Shown piece by piece: positions 8,754 through 17,225 of a DNA stretch of 64,000 nucleotides; within the stretch, counting starts at the first letter, position 1; every line of letters starts with the position of its first letter. Source of the DNA: JANPLN01 sp043757265 (GTDB taxonomy: Bacteria > Bdellovibrionota > Bdellovibrionia > Bdellovibrionales > JAGQZY01). The DNA is taken from the NCBI GenBank assembly GCA_043757265.1, contig JAYUQP010000040.1:62001-126000 (forward strand), written 5' to 3'. The notes beneath the pieces are model-generated. The model saw nothing but the letters and a program-made list of their open reading frames with translations. It searched no databases and was not told where the DNA came from. Both the position numbers and the translations under genes were made by a program.

Positions 8754-9419
8754 GTGGGACAAAAAGTTAATCCAATTGGATTCAGAGTCGGTGTTATCAG
8801 AACTTGGGATTCTCGCTGGTTTGCGGGTGGACCTCTATATGCAATTCAACTTCATGAAGACATCAGACTGCGCAAATATCTCAAGGCAAAATTAAAACAT
8901 GCCGGCGTAGCAAAAATCGAGATGGAGAGAGCTGCTAAAAAACTAAAGATTGTGATTTCTACCGCTCGCCCTGGTGTTGTCATTGGAAAAAAAGGCGCCG
9001 GTATCGATTCACTTAAAGAAGAAATTCAAAGAATGACTCCGAACGAAGTGTTCTTGAACATCCAGGAAATTCGCAAGCCTGATATGGACTCACAACTTGT
9101 TGCTGAAAATATCGCTATGCAGCTGGAAAAACGGGTCTCTTGGAGACGCGCAATGAAAAAAGCAATCGCATCGGCTATCCGAAGCGGTGTGCGCGGTATC
9201 AAAATTAAAGTTTCTGGTCGTCTTGATGGTGCCGAAATTGCTCGTACAGAATGGTATAACGAAAAAAGCGTTCCACTTCACACTCTCCGTGCTGACATTG
9301 ATTATGGCACAGCCGAAGCATTAACTGCTTACGGAATTATTGGTTTAAAAGTTTGGATATATAAAGGTGACGTGCTGAGTGCACGTGAAGCAGAGGAGGC
9401 GGGTCGTGCTAAGTCCTAA
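8754..9419 (+). CDS. rpsC: 30S ribosomal protein S3
   Basis: S3 forms part of the mRNA entry channel. The GTG-initiated 221-residue product begins MGQKVNPIGFRVGVIRTWDS and carries the KH-domain motif GVVIGKKGAGIDSL. Its 3' end overlaps rplP by 14 bases. Confidence 0.98.
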   Translation: MGQKVNPIGFRVGVIRTWDSRWFAGGPLYAIQLHEDIRLRKYLKAKLKHAGVAKIEMERAAKKLKIVISTARPGVVIGKKGAGIDSLKEEIQRMTPNEVFLNIQEIRKPDMDSQLVAENIAMQLEKRVSWRRAMKKAIASAIRSGVRGIKIKVSGRLDGAEIARTEWYNEKSVPLHTLRADIDYGTAEALTAYGIIGLKVWIYKGDVLSAREAEEAGRAKS

Positions 9420-9816
9420 ACGCGTTAAATGGAGAAAACAGCACAAAGGGAAAATGAAGGGTCTCGCCACGCGAGCTTGTTCGCTTTCCTTTGGCGATTT
9501 TGGTTTGAAAGTGATGACAAACGGATGGCTCTCTGCTCGCCAACTCGAGGCAGGTCGTATTGCGATCAGCCGAAGCATTAAGCGTGGTGGAAAAGTTTGG
9601 ATTCGCGTGTATCCGCACAAACCAATTACGCAAAAGCCGGCAGAAGTGCGAATGGGATCAGGCAAAGGGAATCCAGAATACTGGGTGGCAGTTGTCAAGC
9701 CAGGGACTATCCTTTTCGAAATTAACGGAGTGACACGTGAACAAGCTGCAGAAGCTTTTCGCTTAGCTGGTCACAAAATGCCGTTTAAAACAAAGTTCAT
9801 CGCGAGAGAGGTATAA
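9406..9816 (+). CDS. rplP: 50S ribosomal protein L16
   Basis: L16 organises the A-site region of 23S rRNA. The start was placed at GTG 9406 because it yields the canonical MLSPKRVKWRKQHKG N-terminus, the usual 136-residue length, and an AGGAGG site eight bases upstream; the frame is open to 9379 but that adds a non-family RR-rich tail. The gene overlaps rpsC by 14 bases. Confidence 0.96.
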   Translation: MLSPKRVKWRKQHKGKMKGLATRACSLSFGDFGLKVMTNGWLSARQLEAGRIAISRSIKRGGKVWIRVYPHKPITQKPAEVRMGSGKGNPEYWVAVVKPGTILFEINGVTREQAAEAFRLAGHKMPFKTKFIAREV

Positions 9817-9817
9817 A

Positions 9818-10015
9818 ATGAAAGTTACAGACGTAAAAGAACTCTCAGGTGTTGAATTAAATAAAAAAATTCGTGAGACAAAAGAAAAGATGTTCGAGGC
9901 GAGAATGAAAAACTCGATGGGTCAGATGACAAATCCTGTATCCATTCGCGGGATGCGCAGAGACATCGCTCGTTTAAAAACTGTATTGACTGCTAAATTA
10001 AGAGGTACTCCATGA
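9818..10015 (+). CDS. rpmC: 50S ribosomal protein L29
   Basis: L29 sits beside L23 at the exit tunnel. The 65-residue product shows the helical-hairpin pattern with ELNKKIRETKEKMFEARM and the C-terminal RDIARLKTVL motif. Its end overlaps the rpsQ start by four bases (ATGA). Confidence 0.96.
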   Translation: MKVTDVKELSGVELNKKIRETKEKMFEARMKNSMGQMTNPVSIRGMRRDIARLKTVLTAKLRGTP

Positions 10016-10290
10016 GTGAGACAAATGATAGAGGTCGTCGTAAAGAAGAAACTGGGACGGTAGTTGCAAACAAAATGCAAAAAACCATCACCGTGATGAC
10101 GTACCGTTCAGTGATGCACCCAAAATACAAAAAGTACGTAAAGAAAACGTCTGTGTTTAAAGCACACGACGAAAAGGGTGAGGCAAAAGTTGGTGACAAA
10201 GTTCGCATTTTTGAAGTGCGACCTTTGAGCAAAACGAAACGTTGGAAACTTGCGGAAATCGTTGAAAAAGCGAGCCGGGGTCAGGAGTAA
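10012..10290 (+). CDS. rpsQ: 30S ribosomal protein S17
   Basis: S17 is a primary 16S rRNA binder with an OB fold. The 92-residue product has a short charged N-terminal extension before GTVVANKMQKTITV and the conserved VFKAHDEKGEAKVGDKVRI segment. It is coupled to rpmC by ATGA overlap. Confidence 0.97.
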   Translation: MSETNDRGRRKEETGTVVANKMQKTITVMTYRSVMHPKYKKYVKKTSVFKAHDEKGEAKVGDKVRIFEVRPLSKTKRWKLAEIVEKASRGQE

Positions 10291-10293
10291 TTT

Positions 10294-10662
10294 ATGATTC
10301 AGCAACAAAGTCGAATGAAAGTTGCAGACAATTCAGGCGCTAAAGAAGTTATGTGTATCAAGGTACTTGGCGGATCCAAAAAACGTTCAGCGGCTGTTGG
10401 TGACATCGTCGTTGTCTCCGTTAAGTCGGCTTTACCAACTTCAAAAGTCAAAAAAGGTGAGGTTGCTAAGGCGGTTATCGTGCGAACGGTGCACATGATT
10501 CGTCGTGCGGATGGCACATGCATCAAATTCGATGATAACGCTGCGGTTTTGATTAACGCTGCTAAAGAACCCATTGGAACACGTATTTTTGGACCAGTTG
10601 CCCGTGAGCTTCGTGCAAAACAATTTGTGAAGATTGTTTCATTGGCTCCAGAAGTCCTATAG
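10294..10662 (+). CDS. rplN: 50S ribosomal protein L14
   Basis: L14 is at the subunit interface. The 122-residue product begins MIQQQSRMKVADNSGAKEV and has the PIGTRIFGPVARELR signature. Downstream, rplE follows after only 11 bases, so rplX (L24), which normally lies between them, is missing here. Confidence 0.98.
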   Translation: MIQQQSRMKVADNSGAKEVMCIKVLGGSKKRSAAVGDIVVVSVKSALPTSKVKKGEVAKAVIVRTVHMIRRADGTCIKFDDNAAVLINAAKEPIGTRIFGPVARELRAKQFVKIVSLAPEVL

Positions 10663-10673
10663 GTTGGTGAGAT

Positions 10674-11216
10674 ATGAAAAACAGATTATACGTAAAATAC
10701 AGAAGCGAAATTGCACTATCTCTAAAAAAAGAGCTTGGCTATGATAATATCATGCAAATTCCGAAGCTTGAGAAGATTGTGATCAATCAGTGTCTTTCAG
10801 ATGCTGTTCAGAACGCGAAAATTCTTAATACCGCTGCCGAAGAAATTGCTGTGATCGCGGGGCAAAAACCTTTGATCACCAAAGCTAAAAAATCAATTTC
10901 GAACTTTAAGCTTCGTGAGGGTATGCCAATCGGCGTCACTGTCACGCTTCGTAAAGATAAAATGTGGGCATTTTTCGATCGCCTAATTTCATTATCTTTA
11001 CCACGTGTGCGCGATTTCCGCGGCCTTCCCACTCGAGGATTTGATGGTCGTGGAAACTACAACATGGGTCTCAAAGAACAAACGGTATTTCCAGAGATTA
11101 ACTACGATAAAGTTGATAAAGCGCGCGGGATGAACATAACAATTTGTACGACAGCCAAAAATGATGCTGAGGGGAAAGCGCTACTTGATGCTTTTGGCTT
11201 CCCATTTAGAAAATAA
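10674..11216 (+). CDS. rplE: 50S ribosomal protein L5
   Basis: L5 binds 5S rRNA and contacts S13 at bridge B1b. The 180-residue product carries the GQKPLITKAKKSISNFKLREG segment in two adjoining pieces and the RDFRGLPTRGFDGRGNYNMG core. It directly follows rplN with no room for rplX. Confidence 0.97.
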   Translation: MKNRLYVKYRSEIALSLKKELGYDNIMQIPKLEKIVINQCLSDAVQNAKILNTAAEEIAVIAGQKPLITKAKKSISNFKLREGMPIGVTVTLRKDKMWAFFDRLISLSLPRVRDFRGLPTRGFDGRGNYNMGLKEQTVFPEINYDKVDKARGMNITICTTAKNDAEGKALLDAFGFPFRK

Positions 11217-11228
11217 AAGGACGTATAT

Positions 11229-11534
11229 ATGGCAAGATTAAGTCACATCGCTAAAAATAAAAAAAGAGAAGCCTCAATCAAGAAATATCTTGGTTTACGG
11301 AGAGAATTGCGCGCAAAAATGAAGGACATGGGTCTTCCGCAAGAAGATCGCGATGCAGCTCGCAGCCGTTTAACAAAACTACCGCGTATGTCGATGGAAA
11401 ATCGACTCAATACACGTTGTGAAATTACGGGGAGACCAAAGGCAGTCTACAAGAAATTTAAAATGAGTCGTTTAGCTTTTAGAGAATTGGCAAATACAGG
11501 TATGATTCCCGGCGTAACGAAGGCCAGCTGGTAG
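11229..11534 (+). CDS. rpsN: 30S ribosomal protein S14 (zinc-free form)
   Basis: The 101-residue product is the long, zinc-independent S14 type: it lacks the paired CxxC motifs of the short type and ends GMIPGVTKASW. RCEITGRPKAVYKKFKMSR is the family signature. It lies in the usual spc position between rplE and rpsH. Confidence 0.97.
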   Translation: MARLSHIAKNKKREASIKKYLGLRRELRAKMKDMGLPQEDRDAARSRLTKLPRMSMENRLNTRCEITGRPKAVYKKFKMSRLAFRELANTGMIPGVTKASW

Positions 11535-11580
11535 ATAAATAAAAATTCGCACCCCTGGTTGGGTCGCGTGAGGAGATGAG

Positions 11581-11970
11581 ATGGATACAGTCGGTGATTT
11601 TCTAACAGTGATTAGAAACGGCGTGAAAGCCGGTCACGAAAAGGTAGATGTGCCAAATTCAAAACAGAAAGAGGCCATTGCTGAAGTTTTAAAGAAAACG
11701 GATTACATCAGTTCGTTCAAAGTTGTTAAAGACGGTAAGCAAGGCGTAATGCGTGTTTATTTGAACTATAATAACAACGGAAGTTCTAAAATTAGCGGTA
11801 TCCGTCGCATGAGTCGTCCTGGTCGTCGTTATTACGTAAACGCAGAAAAAATACCAAACATAAGATCTGGTTATGGGCTTTCGATTGTAAGCACAAGCAA
11901 GGGTGTTATGAGTGGTGGAGAGGCAAAGAAGCTCAATGTTGGCGGCGAACTTCTTTGCATCGTTTGGTAG
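11581..11970 (+). CDS. rpsH: 30S ribosomal protein S8
   Basis: S8 is a primary binder of the 16S central domain and the spc-operon regulator in enterobacteria. The 129-residue product has the RMSRPGRRYYVNAEKIP and GYGLSIVSTSKGVMS segments. GAGGAG lies ahead of the ATG. A 46-base gap from rpsN is the longest in this stretch. Confidence 0.97.
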   Translation: MDTVGDFLTVIRNGVKAGHEKVDVPNSKQKEAIAEVLKKTDYISSFKVVKDGKQGVMRVYLNYNNNGSSKISGIRRMSRPGRRYYVNAEKIPNIRSGYGLSIVSTSKGVMSGGEAKKLNVGGELLCIVW

Positions 11971-11977
11971 GTGAAAT

Positions 11978-12520
11978 ATGTCAAGAATAGGTAAAAACCC
12001 AGTAAATTTCGATAGCAAAGTCAACGTGACGATCACTCCTAAGAACGAAGTGATTGTTAAAGGTGCAAAACACTCAATGACAGTGGTTATGCGTTCGGAG
12101 ATTCAAGCTAAAATTGATACAGGTAAAATTGTATTAACTCGTAAAAACGACGCAAAAGAGACAAAAGCTCTGCATGGTCTGTATCGAGCGTTAATTAATA
12201 ACGCTGTTACGGGAGTCACAACGGGCTTCACGAAGTCCCTGTTTCTACAAGGCGTTGGTTATCGTGCATCCATTGCCGGTCAAAAACTAGAATTGTCGTT
12301 GGGATTCAGTCATCCAGTGATTTACGAAATTCCTAAGGGAATTGAAATTAAAGTAGATAAACAAACAACAGTGGTTGTTGCAGGGGCTGACAAAGCTCTC
12401 GTCGGACAGGTAGCAGCGATCATTCGCGGTTTCCGACCGCCTGAGCCGTACCTAGGAAAAGGTGTTCGTTACACTGATGAAGTCATCAGGCGTAAAGAGG
12501 GTAAGTCAGCAGGTAAATAA
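11978..12520 (+). CDS. rplF: 50S ribosomal protein L6
   Basis: L6 stabilises the sarcin-ricin loop region. The 180-residue product begins MSRIGKNPVNF and has the repeat-2 signature RPPEPYLGKGVRYTDEVIRRK. Position after rpsH is canonical. Confidence 0.97.
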   Translation: MSRIGKNPVNFDSKVNVTITPKNEVIVKGAKHSMTVVMRSEIQAKIDTGKIVLTRKNDAKETKALHGLYRALINNAVTGVTTGFTKSLFLQGVGYRASIAGQKLELSLGFSHPVIYEIPKGIEIKVDKQTTVVVAGADKALVGQVAAIIRGFRPPEPYLGKGVRYTDEVIRRKEGKSAGK

Positions 12521-12535
12521 TTAAAGAGGTGTAGT

Positions 12536-12904
12536 GTGAGATTAGTTATAAATAAAAAAAACAGCCGCAAGCTAAAAGCACGTTCGACAAAAAAAGTGCG
12601 TATTCGCAAAAAAATCAAGGGTACGCTGGAACGTCCGCGCCTTTGTATTTTTAAAAGTTTGAGCAATATGTACGCTCAGCTTGTTGATGATGTGTCGGGC
12701 AAAACGATCATCTCTGTATCTACCCTTGGCGAAGTTAAGGGAAAATCAGGCAAAGACGCTGCGTTTGAAGTAGGCAAAATGTTGGCTACGAAAGCGAAAG
12801 ACAAAAAAATTGAAAAGATCGTTTTTGATCGAAGCGGGTATATTTATCATGGACGTGTCAAAGCTGTAGCTGATGGTGCGCGTGAGGGTGGGCTGAATTT
12901 TTAA
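12536..12904 (+). CDS. rplR: 50S ribosomal protein L18
   Basis: L18 binds 5S rRNA in the central protuberance. The GTG start at 12536 follows AAAGAGGT. The 122-residue product shows RPRLCIFKSLSNMYAQLVDD and ends with the FDRSGYIYHGRVKAVADGAREGGL signature in two adjoining pieces. Confidence 0.97.
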   Translation: MRLVINKKNSRKLKARSTKKVRIRKKIKGTLERPRLCIFKSLSNMYAQLVDDVSGKTIISVSTLGEVKGKSGKDAAFEVGKMLATKAKDKKIEKIVFDRSGYIYHGRVKAVADGAREGGLNF

Positions 12905-12922
12905 TTCTTAGAGGAGTTACGA

Positions 12923-13387
12923 ATGCAAGAAGTTGCAGAGTTTGAAGAAAAAGTTGTTGCTGTAAGACGCGTTGCCAAAGTTGTTAAGGGTGGACGTCGT
13001 TTCTCTTTTGCAGCCCTTGTGGTTGTTGGAAATGGAACAGGCAGTGTAGGTTACGGTACTGGTAAATCTGGTGAGGTGCCCGAAGCTATCGGCAAGGCAT
13101 CACGTGGAGCTAAGAAAAAACTCCGAGACATTACCCTCGTTGAAGGTCGTACAATCGCTCACGAAGTTATCGGAAAATTTGGAGCGGCAACAGTTATAAT
13201 GAGACCTGCAGCGCCTGGTACAGGAGTTATTGCAGGTGGAGCGGTTCGAGCCGTTCTAGAGTCAGCAGGTATAAAAGATATTTTAACAAAGTGTATTGGT
13301 ACGCGTAACGCACACAATGCCGTGAGAGCGACTCTAAATGGTTTAGGTCAGCTACAAGGCAATACACTCATAAATACTTTCAAGTAA
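12923..13387 (+). CDS. rpsE: 30S ribosomal protein S5
   Basis: S5 lies near the decoding site and mRNA entry channel. The 154-residue product has the KVVKGGRRFSFAALVVVG and GYGTGKSGEVPEAIGKA motifs. The GGRRF loop, where spectinomycin-resistance changes map, looks wild type. AGAGGAG precedes the ATG. Confidence 0.97.
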   Translation: MQEVAEFEEKVVAVRRVAKVVKGGRRFSFAALVVVGNGTGSVGYGTGKSGEVPEAIGKASRGAKKKLRDITLVEGRTIAHEVIGKFGAATVIMRPAAPGTGVIAGGAVRAVLESAGIKDILTKCIGTRNAHNAVRATLNGLGQLQGNTLINTFK

Positions 13388-13400
13388 TAGGGCGGATCCC

Positions 13401-13586
13401 ATGGCGAAGAGTTTTAAAGTAAAGTTGATAAAAGGTTTAAGAGGATGTTCGCAGACTCAGCGCGAAACAGTTCGCTGTTTGGGCCTTCGGCGCGTGAATG
13501 CAGAAGTTGTGATGGTCGATAATCCGGCAAATCGTGGTCAGATCAGAAAAGTGCAACATCTTGTAACGGTTGTTGTACAAAATTAA
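13401..13586 (+). CDS. rpmD: 50S ribosomal protein L30
   Basis: The 61-residue product has the family pattern KVKLIKGLRGCSQTQRETV followed by LGLRRVNAEVVMVDN. It lies between rpsE and rplO as in most bacteria. Confidence 0.95.
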   Translation: MAKSFKVKLIKGLRGCSQTQRETVRCLGLRRVNAEVVMVDNPANRGQIRKVQHLVTVVVQN

Positions 13587-13611
13587 TTTTGTTTTTTGAA
13601 TGAGGAGTTTT

Positions 13612-14052
13612 ATGTTGTTAGATAAATTGAAACCATCTGCAGGATCCACTCACTACCGTAAACGCGTAGGTCGTGGTCACGGTTCAGGTCTTGGCGGAAC
13701 TGCTGGAAAAGGTCACAAAGGACAAAAAGCTCGTTCGGGTGGAACTGTTCGTCGAGGCTTTGAAGGTGGTCAAACTCCTTTAGTCCGTCGTCTTCCTAAG
13801 TTTGGTTTTACAAACGTTGCGTTCCGAACGAACTATGAAATCATGAACCTCACAGATTTGACGAAATTTGGAACAGAGGTTTCGCCTGAAATTCTCTATA
13901 AAAACGGCGTAATTAAGAAGAATTCACTTCTCAAAGTACTCGCAAAGGGTACAATCGACAAAGCCGTGACAGTAAAAGCTCATAAGTTTAGCGAAAAAGC
14001 TAAACAAGCCATCGAAAAGGCCGGCGGAAAAATCGAGGTTATTGCACAGTGA
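13612..14052 (+). CDS. rplO: 50S ribosomal protein L15
   Basis: The start was set at ATG 13612 (MLLDKLKPSAGS) because the GAGGAG ribosome binding site occupies the bases that would encode the longer in-frame start at 13600. The 146-residue product contains the RKRVGRGHGSGLGGTAGKG motif and the GFEGGQTPLVRRLPKFGF core. Its TGA overlaps the GTG of secY, coupling the two. Confidence 0.96.
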   Translation: MLLDKLKPSAGSTHYRKRVGRGHGSGLGGTAGKGHKGQKARSGGTVRRGFEGGQTPLVRRLPKFGFTNVAFRTNYEIMNLTDLTKFGTEVSPEILYKNGVIKKNSLLKVLAKGTIDKAVTVKAHKFSEKAKQAIEKAGGKIEVIAQ

Positions 14053-15356
14053 GTACTGCCGAAAACATGATCAACAACAAAGATCTTCAACGTCGTTTGT
14101 TATTTACTCTTTTTTGCATCGCCGTCTTTCGATTCGGCATTCACATCCCAACACCGGGCGTGAATTCGGATGCCGTCCGCATGTTTTTTGAAAAACAAGC
14201 CGGTGGACTGTTTGGGGTCTTTAATACCTTTACAGGTGGGGCTCTTAATCAGTTTAGTGTTCTTGCTTTAGGCATCATGCCTTACATATCAAGTTCAATT
14301 ATCTTTCAACTTTTAAGCTCCATGGTGCCCTATCTCGAAGCCCTCAAAAAAGAAGGCGAGCCAGGACGCAAAAAGATTCAACAGTATACGCGCTGGGGAA
14401 CGATTGTTCTTTGCGTTCTTCAATCTTATGGATTGTCGAATTTGCTCATCGGTAAAGAAATAAATGGTCAATATCTATTCAATCCGCAAGTTGGTGCAAT
14501 TCCACTTCAATTAATGACTGTCGTCACGCTGACTGCAGGTACTTGCTTTGTTATGTGGTTGGGTGAACAGATCACCGAGCGTGGCTTAGGCGAAGGGGCG
14601 AGTGTTATCATCTTCGCCGGTATTGCTGCAAATATCCCAACGGGAGCGTTCAACCTTTGGAATGCCGTAAGCTCGGGGCAGATGAGCGGATTATTAGCTC
14701 TTCTTCTCTTAGCATTCATGGCTTTCGTTCTAGGTTGCATCATTTACTTCGAAGTTGCACAACGACGAATTCCAATTCATATGTCACAAAAAGGCGCCAA
14801 CCGTGCGCCACAAATGCTAGGCAGCTACCTTCCTTTGAAGGTGAATCTTTGTGGCGTTCTCCCTCCCATTTTTGCCTATGCAATTTTAGGCTTTCCATCG
14901 ACGTTAGCCACATTTTCACAGGCTCCATGGATCCAGGGTTTGCAGCAGCAATTTAGTCAAACTGGTGCTTTGTTTAATATTTTCTTCATCGCGCTGGTGA
15001 CATTTTTCTCGTTTTTCTACACTGAATTAATGTATCCGCCGAACGAAATGGCCGAAAATCTAAAAAAGGCTGGAAAGTTTATTCCTGGTATTCGCGCAGG
15101 AAGAAGCACATCTGAATATATTCAATCTGTGATGGAGCGATTGAATGTGGCCGGCTCCATTTATTTGTGCACGATTTGTATTTTGCCAACAATCTTGGCG
15201 ACTCAGGCTTCTGTTCCATTTATGTTCGGTGGAACAAGCGTTTTAATTTTGGTGGGTGTGGCGTTACAGCTGATCGAAAAGATCAATGCCTACCGTTACG
15301 AAGCTATGATCAAGACGGCACAGCGTCCGCGTCGTACTCGTAGGGTGAGCTTTTGA
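14049..15356 (+). CDS. secY: preprotein translocase subunit SecY
   Basis: SecY is the channel of the Sec translocon, ten membrane segments in the inner membrane. The 435-residue GTG-initiated product has the plug-region pattern LFGVFNTFTGGALNQFSVLALG, here split across segments, the IPIHMSQKGANRAP cytosolic loop and a basic C-terminus. It overlaps rplO by four bases and adk by four bases. Confidence 0.97.
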   Translation: MSTAENMINNKDLQRRLLFTLFCIAVFRFGIHIPTPGVNSDAVRMFFEKQAGGLFGVFNTFTGGALNQFSVLALGIMPYISSSIIFQLLSSMVPYLEALKKEGEPGRKKIQQYTRWGTIVLCVLQSYGLSNLLIGKEINGQYLFNPQVGAIPLQLMTVVTLTAGTCFVMWLGEQITERGLGEGASVIIFAGIAANIPTGAFNLWNAVSSGQMSGLLALLLLAFMAFVLGCIIYFEVAQRRIPIHMSQKGANRAPQMLGSYLPLKVNLCGVLPPIFAYAILGFPSTLATFSQAPWIQGLQQQFSQTGALFNIFFIALVTFFSFFYTELMYPPNEMAENLKKAGKFIPGIRAGRSTSEYIQSVMERLNVAGSIYLCTICILPTILATQASVPFMFGGTSVLILVGVALQLIEKINAYRYEAMIKTAQRPRRTRRVSF

Positions 15357-15991
15357 GCCTAGTACTTTTTGGTCCTCCGGGAGCTGGCAAGGGGACGCAG
15401 TCCCAGCAAATGCTGGAGACCAAACCTTTTCTCCATCTCAGTACTGGAAATTTACTTCGGGAGGCGATTCAACAGAGATCGCCCCTTGGCGTTGAAGCTC
15501 AATCCTATGTAGATGCAGGCAAACTTGTTCCTGACTCCGTGGTTATTGGACTCGTACGTGAGTCCATTGAAAAAAATAAAAACTCCCGGTTTATTTTCGA
15601 CGGTTTTCCAAGAACCATCGTGCAGGCTGAGGCTCTCGAGAAGCAAATTGACGAAATTGGTGCCATTGAGATTCAAAAAGCGCTGTTTTTGGAAGTTCCC
15701 CAGGATAGCCTCCTGCAACGGCTGAGTGGCAGAAGAGTTTGTAAAAATTGCGGGGCTGTTTTTCACGAGGAGAACAATCCCACGAAAAAGCCGGGTGTTT
15801 GCAACGCCTGCGGGGGCGAAGTCTATCAGCGTAAGGACGATGCAGCCGAGGCGATCCAGACTCGATTGGAAGCCTATGAGAAATCAACAGCACCTTTGAA
15901 AGAGTATTACATCAAAAAAGGTCTGTTCGTTTCTATCGATGGCGTTGGGTCATCTCAAAGCGTCTTTGGACGCATACAAACGTATCTCTAG
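15353..15991 (+). CDS. adk: adenylate kinase with zinc-type LID
   Basis: Adk interconverts ATP, ADP and AMP. The TTG start overlaps the secY stop. The P-loop FGPPGAGKGT is at residues 5-14, FDGFPRT binds AMP, and the LID carries a four-cysteine zinc site (CKNC then CNAC, about 16 residues apart). At 212 residues it is the long-LID class. The genes map and infA, common neighbours, do not follow. Confidence 0.97.
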   Translation: MSLVLFGPPGAGKGTQSQQMLETKPFLHLSTGNLLREAIQQRSPLGVEAQSYVDAGKLVPDSVVIGLVRESIEKNKNSRFIFDGFPRTIVQAEALEKQIDEIGAIEIQKALFLEVPQDSLLQRLSGRRVCKNCGAVFHEENNPTKKPGVCNACGGEVYQRKDDAAEAIQTRLEAYEKSTAPLKEYYIKKGLFVSIDGVGSSQSVFGRIQTYL

Positions 15992-16170
15992 AGGTTGTTT
16001 TCTGTTATTTCGAGAACTCTAAGAAGGTGTCTAGTTTCGTTATGACTTCTCTCGCTGATATTGAGCTTATGGGTCAGATGTTGTGCATCTGTGGTCCATC
16101 TGTAGTCCTCGTCGCCTCGGCTTGCATTTAATATCAACTCACTTTGTATTGATGAAAATGGACACTCTCT

Positions 16171-16198
16171 AACTATTTTTTAAATAGTTCTTTTTTTT
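16171..16198 (+). terminator. intrinsic terminator after adk
   Basis: A perfect 8-bp stem (AACTATTT with AAATAGTT, 3-base loop) at 16171-16189 is followed by C and eight Ts. The stem is AT-rich, so termination may be partial. It divides the spc-type genes from the alpha-type genes. Confidence 0.6.
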
Positions 16199-16210
16199 CT
16201 AAAATTATCT

Positions 16211-16240
16211 GGACTCTGTCCGTAGGCCGGTGCTAGATTT
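16211..16240 (+). promoter_or_regulatory. weak candidate promoter for rpmJ-rpsM-rpsK-rpoA-rplQ
   Basis: TGGACT and TAGATT separated by 18 bases lie between the post-adk terminator and rpmJ. Matches to consensus are poor. The main argument is positional: genes after a terminator need a start site. Confidence 0.25.
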
Positions 16241-16272
16241 GCCGGTCTGTCAATTTATTTTTTGGAGGTCAG

Positions 16273-16386
16273 GTGAAGGTTCGAGCATCTGTGAAGAAAA
16301 TTTGCAAGAAGTGTAAAGTGTTGAAGCGACGAGGAACCGTTCGTGTTATCTGTGAAAATCCAAAGCACAAACAAAGGCAAGGTTAA
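16273..16386 (+). CDS. rpmJ: 50S ribosomal protein L36
   Basis: This 37-residue protein starts at GTG 16273 after GGAGGTCAG. It is the zinc-binding form, with C-x2-C, a third cysteine in VICENP and the histidine of PKHKQRQG. It lies two bases before rpsM and opens the alpha-operon block after the adk terminator. Confidence 0.95.
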   Translation: MKVRASVKKICKKCKVLKRRGTVRVICENPKHKQRQG

Positions 16387-16388
16387 AT

Positions 16389-16766
16389 ATGGCTCGTATA
16401 TCGGGTATTGATATACCGAAAAACAAAAGGGTAGAAATTTCCTTAACTTACATCTATGGAGTGGGCCGCAAGAGATCCAAAGACATATGTACAGCAATGG
16501 GTTTTTCGCCAACAAAAAGAACTCATGAGTTGAACGATGAAGAGATCGCAAAAATTCGCGATATGATTCAAGCTCAGTTCAAAATTGAAGGTGATCTTCG
16601 TCGAGAAATTTCAATGTCTATCAAGCGCCTCATGGATCTTGGTACATATCGTGGAACTCGTCACAAAAAAGGACTTCCTGTTCGCGGACAAAGAACTAAG
16701 AGCAACGCGCGCACAAGAAAAGGTCCTCGTAAGACAGTGGCTAACAAGAAAAAAGCAGTGATGTAA
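16389..16766 (+). CDS. rpsM: 30S ribosomal protein S13
   Basis: S13 contacts tRNAs and the 50S bridge B1. The 125-residue product begins MARISGIDIPKNKRVEISLT and ends with a basic tail after GTRHKKGLPVRGQRTKSNAR. Order rpmJ-rpsM-rpsK is canonical. Confidence 0.98.
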   Translation: MARISGIDIPKNKRVEISLTYIYGVGRKRSKDICTAMGFSPTKRTHELNDEEIAKIRDMIQAQFKIEGDLRREISMSIKRLMDLGTYRGTRHKKGLPVRGQRTKSNARTRKGPRKTVANKKKAVM

Positions 16767-16780
16767 GGAAGGGTTGATTT

Positions 16781-17197
16781 ATGGCTGAGACTACAGGTGC
16801 AAAAACCGGAGCTGGCGCAAACAAGCCAGTTAAAAAGAAAACGAAAAAAAACATTCCTAACGGACGTTGCTACATTCAAGCTGGATTTGGAAACACAATT
16901 GTTACCATTACAGATGTGATGGGAAATACCATCAGCTGGGCTGCTTCAGGAATGTTGGGTTTTAAGGGAAGCCGTAAAGGCACTCCTTTCGCATCGCAAC
17001 TTGCAGCAGAAGATGCGGCTAAAAAAGCAATTGAACAGGGACTTAAGAGCGTAGACGTATATTTGAAAGGTCCTGGCGCTGGCCGCGAACCTGCAATTCG
17101 TGCTCTTGCCAATGCAGGAATCCGTGTAAACTCCATGCGAGATCTTACACCAGTTCCACACAACGGCTGCCGCCCACCAAAGAGAAGAAGAGTTTAA
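16781..17197 (+). CDS. rpsK: 30S ribosomal protein S11
   Basis: S11 forms the 30S platform. The 138-residue product has an N-terminal Ala/Lys-rich extension, then CYIQAGFGNTIVTITDVMG and the C-terminal DLTPVPHNGCRPPKRRRV. rpoA follows after 28 bases, leaving no space for rpsD (S4), which normally separates them. Confidence 0.98.
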   Translation: MAETTGAKTGAGANKPVKKKTKKNIPNGRCYIQAGFGNTIVTITDVMGNTISWAASGMLGFKGSRKGTPFASQLAAEDAAKKAIEQGLKSVDVYLKGPGAGREPAIRALANAGIRVNSMRDLTPVPHNGCRPPKRRRV

Positions 17198-17225
17198 TAT
17201 TTTATCACGATCGAACGGAGAATAG

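Larger units (their letters stand above)
15992..16272. other. 281-base gap between adk and rpmJ
   Basis: No gene is supported here. The stretch contains a tandem pair of 11-base near-repeats (CATCTGTGGTC at 16086-16096, CATCTGTAGTC at 16097-16107), an AT-rich hairpin followed by a T tract, and then a weak promoter-like sequence ahead of rpmJ. A 28-codon ORF at 16041 has no ribosome binding site and was not called. Confidence 0.6.

Noticed and set aside
9379..9405. Longer start for rplP
   Set aside because: It would encode an Arg-rich tail overlapping the AGGAGG site; the GTG at 9406 gives the family N-terminus.
15992..16272. Possible tRNA, infA or map in the adk-rpmJ gap
   Set aside because: No cloverleaf with a GTTC-type T arm was found and no frame of suitable length or motif exists.
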